This document shows, piece by piece, positions 21,382 through 33,866 of a DNA stretch of 64,000 nucleotides. The DNA is from Anaeramoeba flamelloides. Taxonomy: Eukaryota > Metamonada > Anaeramoebidae. The stretch lies in assembly GCA_027625915.1 (NCBI GenBank), contig JANTQA010000057.1, positions 5,022,001 to 5,086,000 of the forward strand, read 5' to 3'. The notes beneath the pieces are model-generated. The model saw only the letters and a program-made list of their open reading frames with translations. It was not told the origin of the DNA and did not search any database. Made by a program: the position numbers and the translations under genes. Position 1 is the first letter of the stretch; each line of letters starts with the position of its first letter.

Positions 21382-22468
21382 TATTGTAATTCTAATCGAA
21401 GTAAAAATTATTTCATTTTTTTCTATTTTTACCCTGCCTGAAATTTCTGAATATTGTGAAGAAGAGTTACAAAGAAAAACGATCAAAATTTACTTGTTAA
21501 TGTAGGGAAACTGAAACACAGAAAAAAAAAATACCCAATTTGAAAATAAAGATCTAATAAGCAAATGTAAAAAAACCAAAGTTAAAAAAAAAAAAAAAAA
21601 AATCCATCTCAAAAAGAAAAAAGAAAATTACAACAATTAAATAACTAACCCTGGAATGAACACCCATGATCAATTATCAAATTAAACTAATTAAATAAAA
21701 AGTATTTTAGTTTTTCTTTTCGGATATATATAATTAAAAATCACATACATTTTTTTTTGAATTTACTTTGATTTTTATTAATTTCTTTTTATTAATAATT
21801 CTACTTCTTTTTTTTATACTTTTGTTTATTTGACATTTTTGTTTTTTCCTTTTCACCTTTTTGAAAATTGAGTTATGTTTGTCCTTTGAATGATTCTGAA
21901 ATCTAATATTTTAACTTTATTGAACTTTTAGAAATGTAATTTAAAAGGAAATATTTAGTAGATTTTTTACACTTCTTCAATAATAATAATAAGAAATAAG
22001 AAATAATTAAAAAAAAATCATTCAAATTGTTCCCTTAACTTTTAATTGTATATTCATTTTTCTACATTTTATTGTGATTTTTTTCTTATTTAAATGATTT
22101 TTTTCCGATTTCTTATTTAGAAATTGATAATTATTACATTTAAATAATGTTTCACTAAACTAATTTTATTCAATTGTTTATTTTATTAATTACATAATAA
22201 AATATTGATATATATATATATACATATACGGTATTTTAAAATTATAATAAATTGGAATTTTTGAAGGTAAAAATAATTATATTCAATATTTCTAAAAAAT
22301 ATTAATAATTATTAAAATATGTTAATCAAGAAATTTCTTTAGATTTATTTTTCGAGAGTTCTCATTAATAGTTTTGGTCAATATATCAACATTTAGGAAG
22401 ATAAAATTCGAATTAATTACAAATTTAACAACTCCCAGCTTCTAAATTCTTAATTTAGATATTTTTAT

Positions 22469-22661
22469 AGCGAGTTACACTTTAGGTACAAACGGGGGGC
22501 TAAAATTTTAGATAAAAAAAAATCCAAATATAAGCACATTATTTTGGATTCTAGTAAAATAAATTGGATAAATAAGAATTCCGAAAAATATACTTTAATT
22601 AGAAATTATACAATTTCTGAAATTTTGGTGAAAGTTTGTGACTCAAAAGTGGGACTGGCTA
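22469..22661. mobile_element. Family B MITE, copy 5, degenerate
   Basis: Left arm CGAGTTACACTTTAGGTACA, centre ATTCTAGTAAAATAAATTG, right arm GAAAGTTTGTGACTCAAAAG then GGGACTGGCT. The order matches intact B copies, with many mismatches and a GGGGGG insertion, so it looks old. Confidence 0.6.
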
Positions 22662-25600
22662 CTATGTATTCAAAAAATTATTTATTTTTTCATTTTTTTA
22701 ATTGAAAAGAAAATAAAAATCTTTGAAATAAATAAATTATTCATCAAAAACAGACCAAACACAATTTTGATAAAAAAAGGAAACTTCCAATGTTCTAATG
22801 AAATTTTTATGAAGTAAATTAAATTATTATTTTTACCTAGACCCCCCCCTTTCAAATTTAAACTTCAAAAAAAATCTTCAACTCTATATATTATTTTTTC
22901 TCATTGGAAAATTCAAATTTAGTGATAAAAGCACAGATTGAAAAATATTTAATGAAATAGAAACACTAGTATAAAAAACAATTAAAAGATCACAAAATAT
23001 TATTTTTTTAATAACCTCAAAAATTAAAAAATTATCAAAAAAAAAAAATTATTTTTATTCAGGGGAAAAAATGAAATCCTAAAATTGGTTCAGATCCCCA
23101 TTTTATTCGATTTCAGAACTTTTTAAATTTCTTTTAAAAATTGATTTTTGTTTCTCTAAATCTATTTATTAATTTATTAATTAATTATTTTTACTTCTGT
23201 AAAATTATTTGAATTTATATTATTTTTTTGAAATCAACTATGCAATTTCCACTTTAAACCATTTATTCTTTAATTAACTAGTGTAAATATGAATAGTTCG
23301 AGTAAATATTTTTTTACAAATTCAATATTTATACTTATGCTTTAATCACCTAATAATCTTTTTTTTTTTTTGGAAATTTTATTTTACTAATAATTTTTCT
23401 ATCGGGTTTTTATCCCCCCCCCCCCCTGTTTCAGGATGTGTAAAATTTTTAATTTGGCCATAAAAATAATATAATATTCATGTACTCAAATATTTTAATC
23501 ATTTTTCTTCTTGTCTTTTTTATTTAGTAAATTTTCTTTTATTACTGATTTCACTCAATTAATAAATAAATAAATAAATAATCTTTTTTTCTAAATTAAA
23601 TTAGGAATCCAGACAAATCATTTTTTTTGTTATTTTATATTTTTAGATATTATAAACCCGAATTCAATTTTTTTTTAAAAAAAACTTATTTAATAAATTC
23701 AAGGAGAAATACCCAATTAGAATCACCACTATTTGTAGTATTAAAAATTGTTTATTAATTACAATACTCACAAAACTGAAAAATAATTAATTAATTATTA
23801 ATCGTGAGAAAGGAGTAATTAAAGAAAATTTACTAAATAAATAAAAAAATAAATAATTATCAAAACAAATAAATTCAAGTACTTGTCAAAATTTTTCGAG
23901 ATGGAGAAAATAAAAAAAATGTATTTGTATATTTTGTTCAAATTCTATTCTGAATTTTAATCTATCAAAAGGTTAAATACAAACAACTAATTTTATTATA
24001 GTCATTTTTATTTTGAAACAATAAACTTTAGCCTAATGCCAATTGTTAAAAAAAATTCGATCTACCAAAATAAGTTAAGTAATTCAAATAATGAAAAAAA
24101 AAAAAAAAAAAGATGTAAAAATGATTTTAATATTCTACAAAAATCAAAATTATTTCCAATTTGCCTGGAATTGTATTATTTTGTTTGTTTAAACCTATTA
24201 AAAGGTGGAAAATTTCAAATTTCATTTTATTATACTTTTTGCTCTTTTAATTAATACTTTCTTCACCAATATAACCAACTGTAGATACTATTTTTAAGTT
24301 TAAATAATACATGTTAAAAAATATAAAAAAATTAAAACAATTTCTCAAAATACGATAGAGTTCAAAAAATTCATAACAAATCATACACATTTCACTTAAT
24401 TTTCCAAGGATTAATATAAGCATATTCATAAACCCTAATTAGACTTTGACAGAAAAAAATCACACATGTACTCTTTTTTTTCATTGAAAGTATAATATAA
24501 ATCTCAAAAGAATCATTATCATCCCCAACTGTAATCTGATGTTTCATTGATTCTAGACAACGGAAGTTTCTTTAAAACATTCAAAACAGAAGAATATCCA
24601 CTTAAGGAATTAAAATAAAAACAAAACCCACTTTATTTTAATTATCTTATAATTGAAAGTAAATATTATTAATGGCAGATTCTCTAAAAAATCATGAAAA
24701 AATCTATTATAAAAATTATCAAACAATATATTATAATTTTTTTAAGGATCACAATTAAAATATTACCCTTTCTCTCTCTCTTTTTTTAATTACAATACCA
24801 TAAATAATCCATTTTTTGAACATCTGTCAAGTAAAAAATTTAACCCATACTCAAAATATTCACCCCAATATAAAAATAAACAAACAAATCAGATTTCAAC
24901 AACTTGAACTAAAAACTAATACTGTCTAAATAACTTTTAAAGTAGAATTATGAAGATAACTAAATAAAATTATTTTTTTTTAACAGAACAAAATGAGAAA
25001 GAGATAATAGTTGAACTTGAACTAAAACAACCTTTATTTCACAAAATTAATAATTATTATGTTTTTTTTTTTTTTAAAAACAAGACTTTAAAAATTTCCT
25101 TAACCATTTACTAAAATCAAAAAATAACACTAAAAGCCTATTTAAATATGAATCGAATATTCATAAAAAAAAAAAAACATCTCGAAATATGGAAGTATGA
25201 AGAAAAATAGATGAGTTTAAAAAATTTTTTTTCCGTTAAAAGTTATTAATATGTGGTATTTACACAGTTGTTATATCCCAAAAATATATCGATTAAAAAC
25301 ATAATAATAATCTGACATTATTGAAAAATTAATATTTAGAAATTCCAAAAGTCTGATTTTTTGGATTTTTTTCATTTCAAGATTTAACTAAATATTAATA
25401 TAAAAACATAAAGACTATTAGTTAAATTTCCTTTTTATAAGGTTGAATATATTTTTAATATATTTTCAATATGTGAAAATAATTTGTAGCATTAACATAG
25501 GTTTGACAAATATGCGTATCTGAAATTTTGAGAGAAGTATAATTATTAATACAGTAATGGGTGGAGTAATTTAGCTTTTAGTATCTGTGTATTTTTCAAA

Positions 25601-25924
25601 TCCAGATTATATAGCAAAATCAAATTCTCCTCAGCAAGTGGTGGGTATTTAAAGATAATGAGACCATACATTTATTTTGTATCATCCTTGAAACTCTTTA
25701 TTAAATTAACTAATTTACTTGTAAATCAATTTTTTTAGAATCTAATATCCAACAGCGAAACTGTTAAAGGACTAATCTCTATTAAAAAATTTTTTGCTAC
25801 ATTTAATAGAGATTGAAAAAAATTTTTGCCAATTACTTAGATTTGAAATACCTGTTTATTTTAAATATATAATATATTTCTAGATAAGGGATCCTTATTT
25901 AGAAATGTACGAAAAAAAAAAATA
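22662..25924. other. Gene-free AT-rich DNA
   Basis: No convincing gene. It contains a 13-base C run at 23414-23426 and an 8-base C run near 22850. The 72- and 60-codon ORFs at 24036-24254 (+) and 24247-24429 (-) lack family resemblance, splice context or compositional contrast. Weak TAGAGATT inverted segments lie near 25780-25815. Confidence 0.45.
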
Positions 25925-26160
25925 CTATTATTTTCCAATAAAAAATGAAAATTTTTAGTTCAAATTCTCCAATATATTTTTCTAGTTGATCAGTCAAAAG
26001 AAAATCCAAAGATCTTTACAACATCATTTAGAAATGATATTTTTTTAGAGAACTTTAAGATAACATTTTTACTCTGATAATCTGATTGAAATAGTTATAA
26101 TTAAGATTTATTTTTGGAAATTGAAATAAAAATTTTGATTCATTAATCATAAAATAACAG
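25925..26160. mobile_element. Family I MITE, copy 2 (236 bp)
   Basis: TA-flanked (25923-25924 and 26161-26162). Ends CTATTATTTTCCAATAAAAA and ATAAAATAACAG. The interior ATCTTTACAACATCATTTAG-AAATGATA is the reverse complement of sequence inside copy 1 (48782-49030). Confidence 0.65.
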
Positions 26161-26478
26161 TAATAGAGACTAGTCCCTAAAAGTGACTTATTATTCAACT
26201 TTGAAAACCGAATATTGATTCCTCAAACTTTAAATTTGTGGTAAAATCCATAGTTTTTACTGAAATTCTTGGGTTTTTTACTAATACATATATCATTTTT
26301 CATTGAGAGGATCAAAATATTTTTCCTTGATTAATCGATTTTTTCGAGACATTTGAACCAAGTAGTACTAATATAATCAACACTCAATAGCAACACACTT
26401 TAATTTAAGAATTCTCAATGGTAGAGTTTAATCCCTTAAAAAGATAAAATGTTTGTGTTTAATTCCATACTAAGAACC

Positions 26479-26748
26479 TTATTTTATTAAAGTTTTTTTT
26501 TGTCTGTTAACTTTAAAAAAAGTATCCCAAGCTTTTGAATTACTTTGAGTAACAATTTGAAAAATGTGAGCATAATGATTAAATTGAAGAAGATAAAGAA
26601 CCGGAGTTAAGAAAAGGGTGATTGTTGTTACGTTTTTGGCTTGATCGAAATTCGTTACTGAAAGAAAATTTTTCAAAAGTAATAATAAAAAAATGAAAAA
26701 AAAAATAAAAAACAAAGATCTTGAAAGGTTAATTTCTAAAATTTTCAT
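26479..26748 (-). CDS. Candidate small membrane protein, unidentified
   Basis: 89 codons from ATG at 26748 to TAA. It has a strongly hydrophobic N-terminal helix (FFIFFFIFLLLLLKNFL) and a second hydrophobic segment (TITLFLTPVLYLLQF), then FQIVTQSNSKAWDTFFKVNR, which looks protein-like and has codons richer in C/G than the flanks. It could be a two-helix membrane protein or a terminal exon: a TTTCAG inside the first helix codons would be a usable 3' splice site. It lies 170 bases downstream of the PABPN1-like gene on the same strand. I recognise no family. Confidence 0.3.
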   Translation of the reverse strand: MKILEINLSRSLFFIFFFIFLLLLLKNFLSVTNFDQAKNVTTITLFLTPVLYLLQFNHYAHIFQIVTQSNSKAWDTFFKVNRQKKTLIK

Positions 26749-26919
26749 AATTCTCTTTTATACAACTAAACAATAAAATTCTAAAATGTTTTTTTTTTTT
26801 TTTTTTTTTTTTTTTTCTTTTTCATTGTCTTTTTTGAAGAAAGCCGAAGGGATTAATTTTTTTTTTTATTTTTTATTTTAAAATAACAGCCTATAATAAA
26901 ACATCAGAGTAGATTTAAA

Positions 26920-27687
26920 TTAATGGTACCCTCTACCTCTACCTCTGCCTCTTCCTCTTCCTCTTGGGTACATTCCCCTACCTCGACCAAAATAACCTCT
27001 GCCTCTACCTCTTCCATAAAACATGTAACCACGGCCTCGTCCACGGCCTCTACCTCTTCCTCTACCAAAATATCCTCTTCCTCTTCCTCTTCCTCTACCA
27101 AAATATCCTCTTCCGCTTCCTCGACCTCTGCCTCTACCCCTGCCTCTTCCATACCCACCAGAATAACCGGACACGTTATCATAGCCAGGGATGTTTGTTC
27201 TCTTAGGAATGACTTTAATTTCGCGGCCATTAATGACAGAACCAGTTAATTCGACAGCTTTTTTGACCGAGTTAGCGTCTTGGAATTCCAAATAAGCAAA
27301 CCCTTTTGGATTTCCATAATATGCTTTGGGAATGGTAACTCTTGTAACATCGCCACATGGTGAAAAAAATTGTTGGATTTGTTCCTCGGTAACTTCGTAG
27401 TCGACGTTTCCAATGTAAATACTTCGTGCGTCATTGTTCGTGGTTGTAGTTTTCTCTTCCTCGTTCTCAAAGTTTTCGGGCTCTGTCACAACTGAAAGAA
27501 AGTTTGAGTTGGTGCTTTCTCCCAGCTTTTGGATCTCCTTGAGCTCATTAACGCTTTTGATCATTTCTGAAATGTCTTGATCAAGGGTGGAATCATCTTC
27601 TTCATTTTCAGGAAGGCTATTGTTTTGCTTTTTTTCTTCATCGTTTTCATTGTTTAGATTGTCGTCATGAAGTTCAAGAAAAGACAT
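26920..27687 (-). CDS. PABPN1-like nuclear poly(A)-binding protein
   Basis: Intronless, 255 residues from the ATG at 27687. In the family, this protein binds the growing poly(A) tail in the nucleus and stimulates poly(A) polymerase. Visible here are an acidic N-terminus, a short helical segment (residues about 34-56, LDQDISEMIKSVNELKEIQK) where PABPN1 has its coiled coil, and one RRM at about 88-165 with RNP2 IYIGNV (90-95) and RNP1 KGFAYLEF (128-135). The family signature GREIKVIPKRTNIPGY follows the RRM. The C-terminus (about 179-255) is an Arg-Gly tract broken by GYFGRG units, like the methylated Arg-rich tail of PABPN1 but more regular. The animal poly-Ala N-terminus is absent. The length is below that of human PABPN1 (306). 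Family assignment is firm; strict orthology is inferred from the post-RRM signature. Confidence 0.9.
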   Translation of the reverse strand: MSFLELHDDNLNNENDEEKKQNNSLPENEEDDSTLDQDISEMIKSVNELKEIQKLGESTNSNFLSVVTEPENFENEEEKTTTTNNDARSIYIGNVDYEVTEEQIQQFFSPCGDVTRVTIPKAYYGNPKGFAYLEFQDANSVKKAVELTGSVINGREIKVIPKRTNIPGYDNVSGYSGGYGRGRGRGRGRGSGRGYFGRGRGRGRGYFGRGRGRGRGRGRGYMFYGRGRGRGYFGRGRGMYPRGRGRGRGRGRGYH

Positions 27688-28025
27688 CAAAAGGATTAAA
27701 GTTTTGAAAGAAATTAATCAACAAAAAATGTAAAAAATGAAAAACGGTTTGGAAATCTTGTTGGAAAATAGTCAAAAGAAAAACGTCTTTCTGTTTTTGG
27801 TTTGTCTGTTTTATTATCCAAACTTATAAACAACAAGGTTCTTGAACAATATCAATATATTTCGATCCTAGAGACCTATATTCGCTTTGCTTGAAAGGAT
27901 AAAGATTTAAATCTTTTCCAAGATTGTCTGAATCATTTTCAAATTAATTTTTAAAATACACTGTAAAAAAAGTGGTCTCATTTATTTTTTTACTTGTTTA
28001 AATTCAAGTTTTACTTCTTTTAACT

Positions 28026-28240
28026 GTAAAACAAAAAGATCAAAATTTTCTTTTCATCTATCCAAAATAATCACCTTCCAAAATAAATATTAAATCATCA
28101 AAAGTCCCAAATTCTAAAAAGAGGGAAAATTAAGAATTTAAGCTGGTGGTTGATGGAATTCTAAATTTGGAAATGTTTCAGTATTTTAATACAATTCATT
28201 TTGGAAAGCTGAATGAAAATTTTGTTTCATTTATTTTTCA
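28026..28240. mobile_element. Family M MITE, copy 3
   Basis: Left end AGATCAAAATTTTCTTTTCA, right end GGAAAGCTGAATGAAAATTT, inverted relative to each other and matching copies 1 and 2. It lies about 340 bases upstream of the PABPN1-like start. Confidence 0.6.
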
Positions 28241-28459
28241 ACAAATAGAATAAACAAAAAAAAAGTTGTAAGGTTATTACCAATATTTCTTACCTTTTAG
28301 GAATCGTCTTATAATTTGTATCTAATTCAAATGTGATGTAACTGGACGTAATTTAGATTAGTACAAAAAAGTTTCTATGGCTCTAAAAAATCGTTTATAA
28401 ATGTTTATGAATAATAAATTATTAGGTTTTTTTTTTTATCGGATATAATTTAAAAAAAC

Positions 28460-28669
28460 TCACGATTTTACAATTTTTTTTTTAATATCCTCTCCAAACC
28501 TAAGGATAGAAACCAAAATAATAGAATTCCAGTTTTTGTTAATTACTAAAATGTGTAGAAAATTCCCATTTCTAGAGTATAAAACCACTATTTTATAATT
28601 AAACCCTTGTTTTTTTCCCTTATCTTTTTCTTGTTTCTTGACAACATCTAATTCTGAATCCAATTGCAT
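28460..28669 (-). CDS. Candidate exon or short gene, unidentified
   Basis: An ATG-initiated frame (MQLDSELDVVKKQEKDKGKK...) of 69 codons. The last sense codons run into ATC|GTGAGT, a good 5' splice-site look-alike, and an internal GTTTAA...CCTTAG could itself be a short intron. The charged start looks protein-like, but no downstream exon was found. Low confidence. Confidence 0.2.
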   Translation of the reverse strand: MQLDSELDVVKKQEKDKGKKQGFNYKIVVLYSRNGNFLHILVINKNWNSIILVSILRFGEDIKKKIVKS

Positions 28670-28699
28670 ACTTAAGATGAAATCAATTTTTGAGGTTGA

Positions 28700-30656
28700 T
28701 TCATTAATATTTAAAGTTAAATTTCAAATGAGGTATGCAATTTATTTTGAAATTATTTCATAATTTAATATTTATTACAGAAATTTTGTTTATTTTGATA
28801 TATGGAAGTAAAGTACTAAAAAAATTGAATCTATCATTGTGAGAAAATGTTGAATTCAATCCATTCATTTTTGATTTTTTTTTTAAATAATAGAACTTTA
28901 AGATATCATACTCAGCTTTAATAGTTGTTTCTAATCAATTTCTTCGATGGTTTAAGGAAAATACCTTCTAGAATTTTTATTATTTTTTATTTATTTTAGA
29001 ACAAAGATTAAACAAGTTTTATGATGTTTTTGTTACAACATTAGCTCTACAAAAATATTTAAAACACCCAGGCACAATCCAAAATCTTTCATATTTTTTA
29101 TCTCGTTTATATTTTGGTTTTATATTTCAAAGTTAAAGACTTTTAATTTAATTTTATTTCAGGAAAATAGTTTTTTTTTTTTTAATAATTGAATAAAAGT
29201 GTTGTTAAATTCATATTTATTAAAATTGAGAAAAATATCCAAAGATAGACTAATTTATGAGAAAATTGTAAAACTATTTAGAAATCAGGAAAGATTCTCT
29301 CGTTAATTATTAATTTCATATTATCCTTTTTGATTAGTTTTAAATTTCTAATAAAGGAGATTTCTTTATGATATAGTAATATTGTTGGTAAATTAAAAAC
29401 AAAAATAAATTAAATATCTCAAAAATTCTGTAATATATTGATAAATGGGTCTCAAAATTATCAAACCCTATACATTTCCAATATATTTATTTTTTTATAT
29501 ACTCATTTTCAGAAATTTTTTTTTCAGAAATTGAGACTCCTAAGCCTAATATACGGGAATTTTAGGATTTAAGATTTTACTTGATTGTTTTACTAACCTT
29601 ACTTATCAAATAATTTTGATCCATAATTGAAAATTTTGTTTGGTAAGAATATTTGAAAAAATTCCTAAACAGCCACTTTAAATAATATTATAAAATGATT
29701 GAACTATTTGAAAAAAATAGATTACTATTGTGAAAAAAATATGGGAAAAAAAAAAGTTTGACATTTTTTATTCAAATATTAAAATTTAAATGTTCGTATT
29801 ATTACAACTTATAAAATAGATAAGAATTTTTTGAAGTTAAGAAGAACTGAAAAGAGGATTATAACCCTAATATAATAAATTATCTAACGTAGTTTGCCTT
29901 GATTTCTATTAAATCAAGAATACTTCAAATAGAATGTCTTAAATATACATAATTCATCTTTTTGATTATAAAAAGCAACAAAAATAAGTAATAAATACTT
30001 TTATCGAACTAATCATATGTTGTTAATAATTATTTTCAGACCCAATAAAAATATTTTATTCATATTATTTTGTTATTATTTTAGAATAATGTATTCTAAT
30101 AAAAATAAAGTAATTATGAAAATAACCCTTTTTTTCATTTTTCAATTTTAAATTTTAACTTTTAACAAAAAATTATTTCTAAAAAATAACATAATATATG
30201 AAGATTTAGGTTTTATATAAAATAAAATTTAATATAAATTCAAATTACTAAACAATTTAAATAACTAAACTAATAAATATTTATTCTTTAAAATTATTTA
30301 AAATAAAAAAAATAATAATAAAAATTCTCGCAAATTATCCATCTCAGTAAGACTATATTTTTAAAATAAAGTATTCTATTTGATTGAATCTTCTTAATGA
30401 CACTTTTAAACTGAAATAAAGAAAACTAAAGTTACACAATATGCTTCTTAAAGGGTTTAATATTCATTTGAATTTTTCTTACATTCAAAAAATTCTGATT
30501 TGTTTCATCATTTTGACCAATTTGAACTATGGAAATTCAATATTCAAAAAAAAAAATATCCAAACTTTTTTGATATGTAAATTTTTTTTTGGAAAACAGT
30601 GATTTAAAGATCAATAACAAAAATGAAATTGAAAATCTCAATCAAAAAAAATAAAA
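28700..30656. other. Gene-free AT-rich DNA
   Basis: No ORF over 60 codons on either strand and no repeat family I could assign. Confidence 0.5.
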
Positions 30657-31172
30657 TGAAACTTTTTCAGTCAAAGGGGCCCATTTTAACAAGGAAATTA
30701 CATATATTTAAAGTTTTTGGATGGATATGAGAAGAATAGATTATTTTAGAAATTTCAAAATTGAAATCATTTTTTCATTTTTTTATTTTTTTTTTTTTTT
30801 TGATTAATTTCTGAAAGGTAATTCATTTGCATTTTTTTTATTAAAAGACCGATAGTCACTATACAAAAATCTGTTATTTTAAGGTTAATGAAAAAATAAA
30901 AATGATTGTAGAGAAAATTATATTGGGTTCAATACGAATTTTATTTGATCTCCAATTGAAGATCAAAATGATTATTTATGTTTTTTTTCTAGGTAAACTA
31001 AGAATTCGAGATTTTAGTTTTCAAGAAAATAGATTGATTGATTAATTTTACTGATACAGTTATCAACTATTCTTTAATGTATATAATTCGACTTTTTTTT
31101 CTTCAAAGGTCAAATTTAAATAATAATTGATATTTGAAAGAAAATTTTTAACCCCATTGACTGAAAAAAATA
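30657..31172 (+). mobile_element. Family K TIR element
   Basis: Left end GAAACTTTTTCAGTCAAAGG; the right end TTAACCCCATTGACTGAAAA is its approximate inverse. The interior matches 2461-2935. It abuts family L element 31178-31747, which begins with the same TTTTTCAGTCAAA motif. Confidence 0.6.
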
Positions 31173-31177
31173 TTATA

Positions 31178-31328
31178 ATAAACTCTTTTTCAGTCAAACG
31201 AGCCCAGTTTTATTAAAGAAATGGAAGACATTCTATGAGTTTAATTCATTACACTTATCAAACTAAAATTTTCAATTTTTAGATCAAAATCATTTTTTCT
31301 CCTTTTGTAAAATTTTTTTTGTTTTTGG

Positions 31329-31383
<55 letters not shown>

Positions 31384-31747
31384 TAACTTTGAAAAAAAAA
31401 ATGTTTGAAAAACGAAATAAACATTAAGAAAAGTTAAGCTTTGTATGTTCTTTTAAAATTCATACATTTACAAGTAAAAAATCTTATTATCAACAATTTG
31501 AATTTCCTAAAGAAATTGTGAATTTTGCACGAGACGTTCCAATGAATGGGGACCAAAAAATTTTTTAACATTTTTTTTTTTTTTGAAATTTATGGTTTGT
31601 TCAGGGATTTCTTTTATAATTATGGACTCTTATAAGTAGTTTATTATTTCTTGTATTTCTAAACAATCTAAGTTTGGTTGATTCTTAAAAATAAAGTGAC
31701 TTTTTCATTTTTGGCTGGGCCACTTTGAGTGAAATGGAGTTTATAAT
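31178..31747 (+). mobile_element. Family L TIR element, best-preserved copy
   Basis: Left end TAAACTCTTTTTCAGTCAAA then CGAGCCCAG. The right end CTGGGCCACTTTGAGTGAAA...GGAGTTTATA is inverted. It contains a 49-base T run (31330-31378). Related copies are at 731-1355, 10745-11325, 19826-20430 and about 50690-51113. No coding content. Confidence 0.7.
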
Positions 31748-32026
31748 TAAATTGTGTATTACATTACAATAATGATGAGAGAACCCAAAACTAATATAAA
31801 AGATTGAATTTGACCAAATTTCATCAATTCAAAGCTAAAATTTAAACTTTGAAAAATATCCAAAACATTTTTTGAGTATAATAAAGTAGATCAGATAAAA
31901 AAATAGCAAAAATTACCTTATAAACTCAATAGAAACTTATTTAGAACAGTTTCTATCTAAAATCACCAAATATTCATAAAACAACTGATAAACATACTTC
32001 AAAATACAAGTACATTTTATTTATTA

Positions 32027-33275
32027 GAGGTTTTGATGATAACATGCTATAATTCATGATAAAGTTACAAAAATCAAGATAATTTCAATCAAATCGCGAT
32101 ATATCAGAAAATCGCGATAATATTATCGTGATAATATAACAAATCGCGATAATTATTAAAAAATCGTAATAAATGCCAAAATATCGCAATTAAAAAGTAA
32201 TCGCGATATAATAGTTGATGAGTTTTTGGGCTAATTGAGAAATATTTTTAAAAAAATATTTTTTTTTGATCAAAAAACAGATTAGGTGAAAAAAAGTCAT
32301 TCTTTTGAAAAAACAACAAAAAAGATACTTGATCCAATCAAGGATCAGATCAAAGAGTTTTATTGTGTTTTCATTTTATTTGGTTGACAAACCTATCGAT
32401 CCTTTAAGATCAACAACAATAATAACTAAAGAGAAATAAATATTTTTTCAGTTAATCGTGGTGTTGTAAATTGCTTTGAATAAAAGACCTTCTAAAACAA
32501 CCAAAACTTTGTCTGTTCTTTAAAGAATGTGATCTTGGGTTACAATATTTTCATTTTTTCTCAGCAAGCTAAAAGGAGTTGGATAACTCTTCAAAAGATT
32601 TCACAACATCCTTGCCAGATGATCACCAATTATTAAGATTTTTTATACAATACTTGTCTTCTTGTTCTTTTTCTACTCATATCTTTGTTTTGGACAGAAA
32701 ACACAATTAGAGCTTTAGTGGTTTTTGTTTGATCGATCACCAAAAAGAATGAAAATTATTCTTTATTCTTTTTGGTTATTTAAAATTGTGAAGGTAACAA
32801 CTCCATTTTAAGAAAACACATCGATCTTTATATTCAAGTGTATTGTTGAAATGGGTAATTATTAGTTTGATCATAAAATTTGTTTGAGATTTTATATTTT
32901 GTTAAAAAAAAAATGAAAAGAATAAAATTTTTTTCCACAACAAACCAAGCTCATTCCCTTTATAAAAGTTTTCTGTCTTTCAAAACTTTCAAACACTTGA
33001 AGACAGCTCAGAACCCTTACAAACACTTTCCGGCATTATTAAAGGGAAAAGTGTTGTAAAAGTATCAAGGCTTTGTAAAAGTCAAGAGATTTTTTTTAAG
33101 ATGATTTCAAAAAAATAATTTTTCATTTTTTTGTGATAATATGAATATCGCGATAAATGTTATATATCGCGATTTTAAGATTTTTCGCCATAAAGTTGGA
33201 CTAATCGCGATTTTTTTAATACTATGGCGATTTTATTGTTAATATCATGATAATATATGTTATCATCAAAACCTC
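32027..33275. mobile_element. Family Q TIR element with TCGCGA subterminal motifs (1.25 kb)
   Basis: The ends GAGGTTTTGATGATAACAT (19 bases, exact) are inverted at 33257-33275, and TA flanks both sides. The subterminal zones hold reiterated TCGCGA palindromes: four at left (32094, 32112, 32144, 32201) and three at right (33148, 33167, 33205), plus one-base variants such as TCGTGA. The interior is less AT-rich than the flanks, has no ORF over 60 codons on either strand, and so encodes no visible transposase. Iterated subterminal palindromes are typical of transposase-binding regions in DNA transposons. Confidence 0.75.
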
Positions 33276-33327
33276 TATTGTAAGATTAGTTACCCCCCCC
33301 GCACACATATATCTATATCAACTAAAT

Positions 33328-33866
33328 TCCAAAAATTTGGACAAAATTTAAACGTTTCAAAGATAAACAATACTAGATTTTACATAGAATTTGGAAATAA
33401 TTTTGATTTTAAAAACTATTTCATTTGTTGTCTTTTCGGTTTTGTTTTCATTTACCCTTTTTACCTGAAAAGTAATTTATATCATTTGATATGTAAATTT
33501 TCCCCAAAATGATTTAAAAAGTGAAAATAAAAAGAATTTTATCGGGAAATTTGTGGAATTTTCACAGACTATTGTTGATTAATTAAATAATTAGATACAA
33601 TTAAAAATTTTCTGTATTTTTCCGATCTGACACAATCAAAATTGACCTTCTATCAATCATTTGAAACCTATTTTGATTTTTTCGTATAATATTTTGGTCT
33701 TTTATTTTGTTCTGTTATTTTGATGAAAATTATAACTTAAAAAACATTAATACTATGTAACTTAAATTTGGTTTAAAATGATGTATGAAAAAAATACAAT
33801 AAATTAGAATTTTTTTCTACCCGTATTTTTGATTTTGGATGTTTCTTGATACCCAAATTTTTGGAA
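33328..33866 (+). mobile_element. Family R TIR element, copy 2
   Basis: Left end TTCCAAAAATTTGGACAAAA; the right end ATACCCAAATTTTTGGAATA is its approximate inverse. About 540 bp, colinear with 12475-12990. It begins about 50 bases right of element Q. Confidence 0.6.

Noticed and set aside
21271-21505. ORFs of 71 and 65 codons on opposite strands
   Set aside because: Lie across the right half of the B2 palindrome; the two translations mirror the inverted repeat, not a gene.
26904-27470. ORFs overlapping the PABPN1-like gene on both strands
   Set aside because: Shadows of the Arg-Gly repeat and RRM coding sequence; only the frame with RNP1/RNP2 matches a family.
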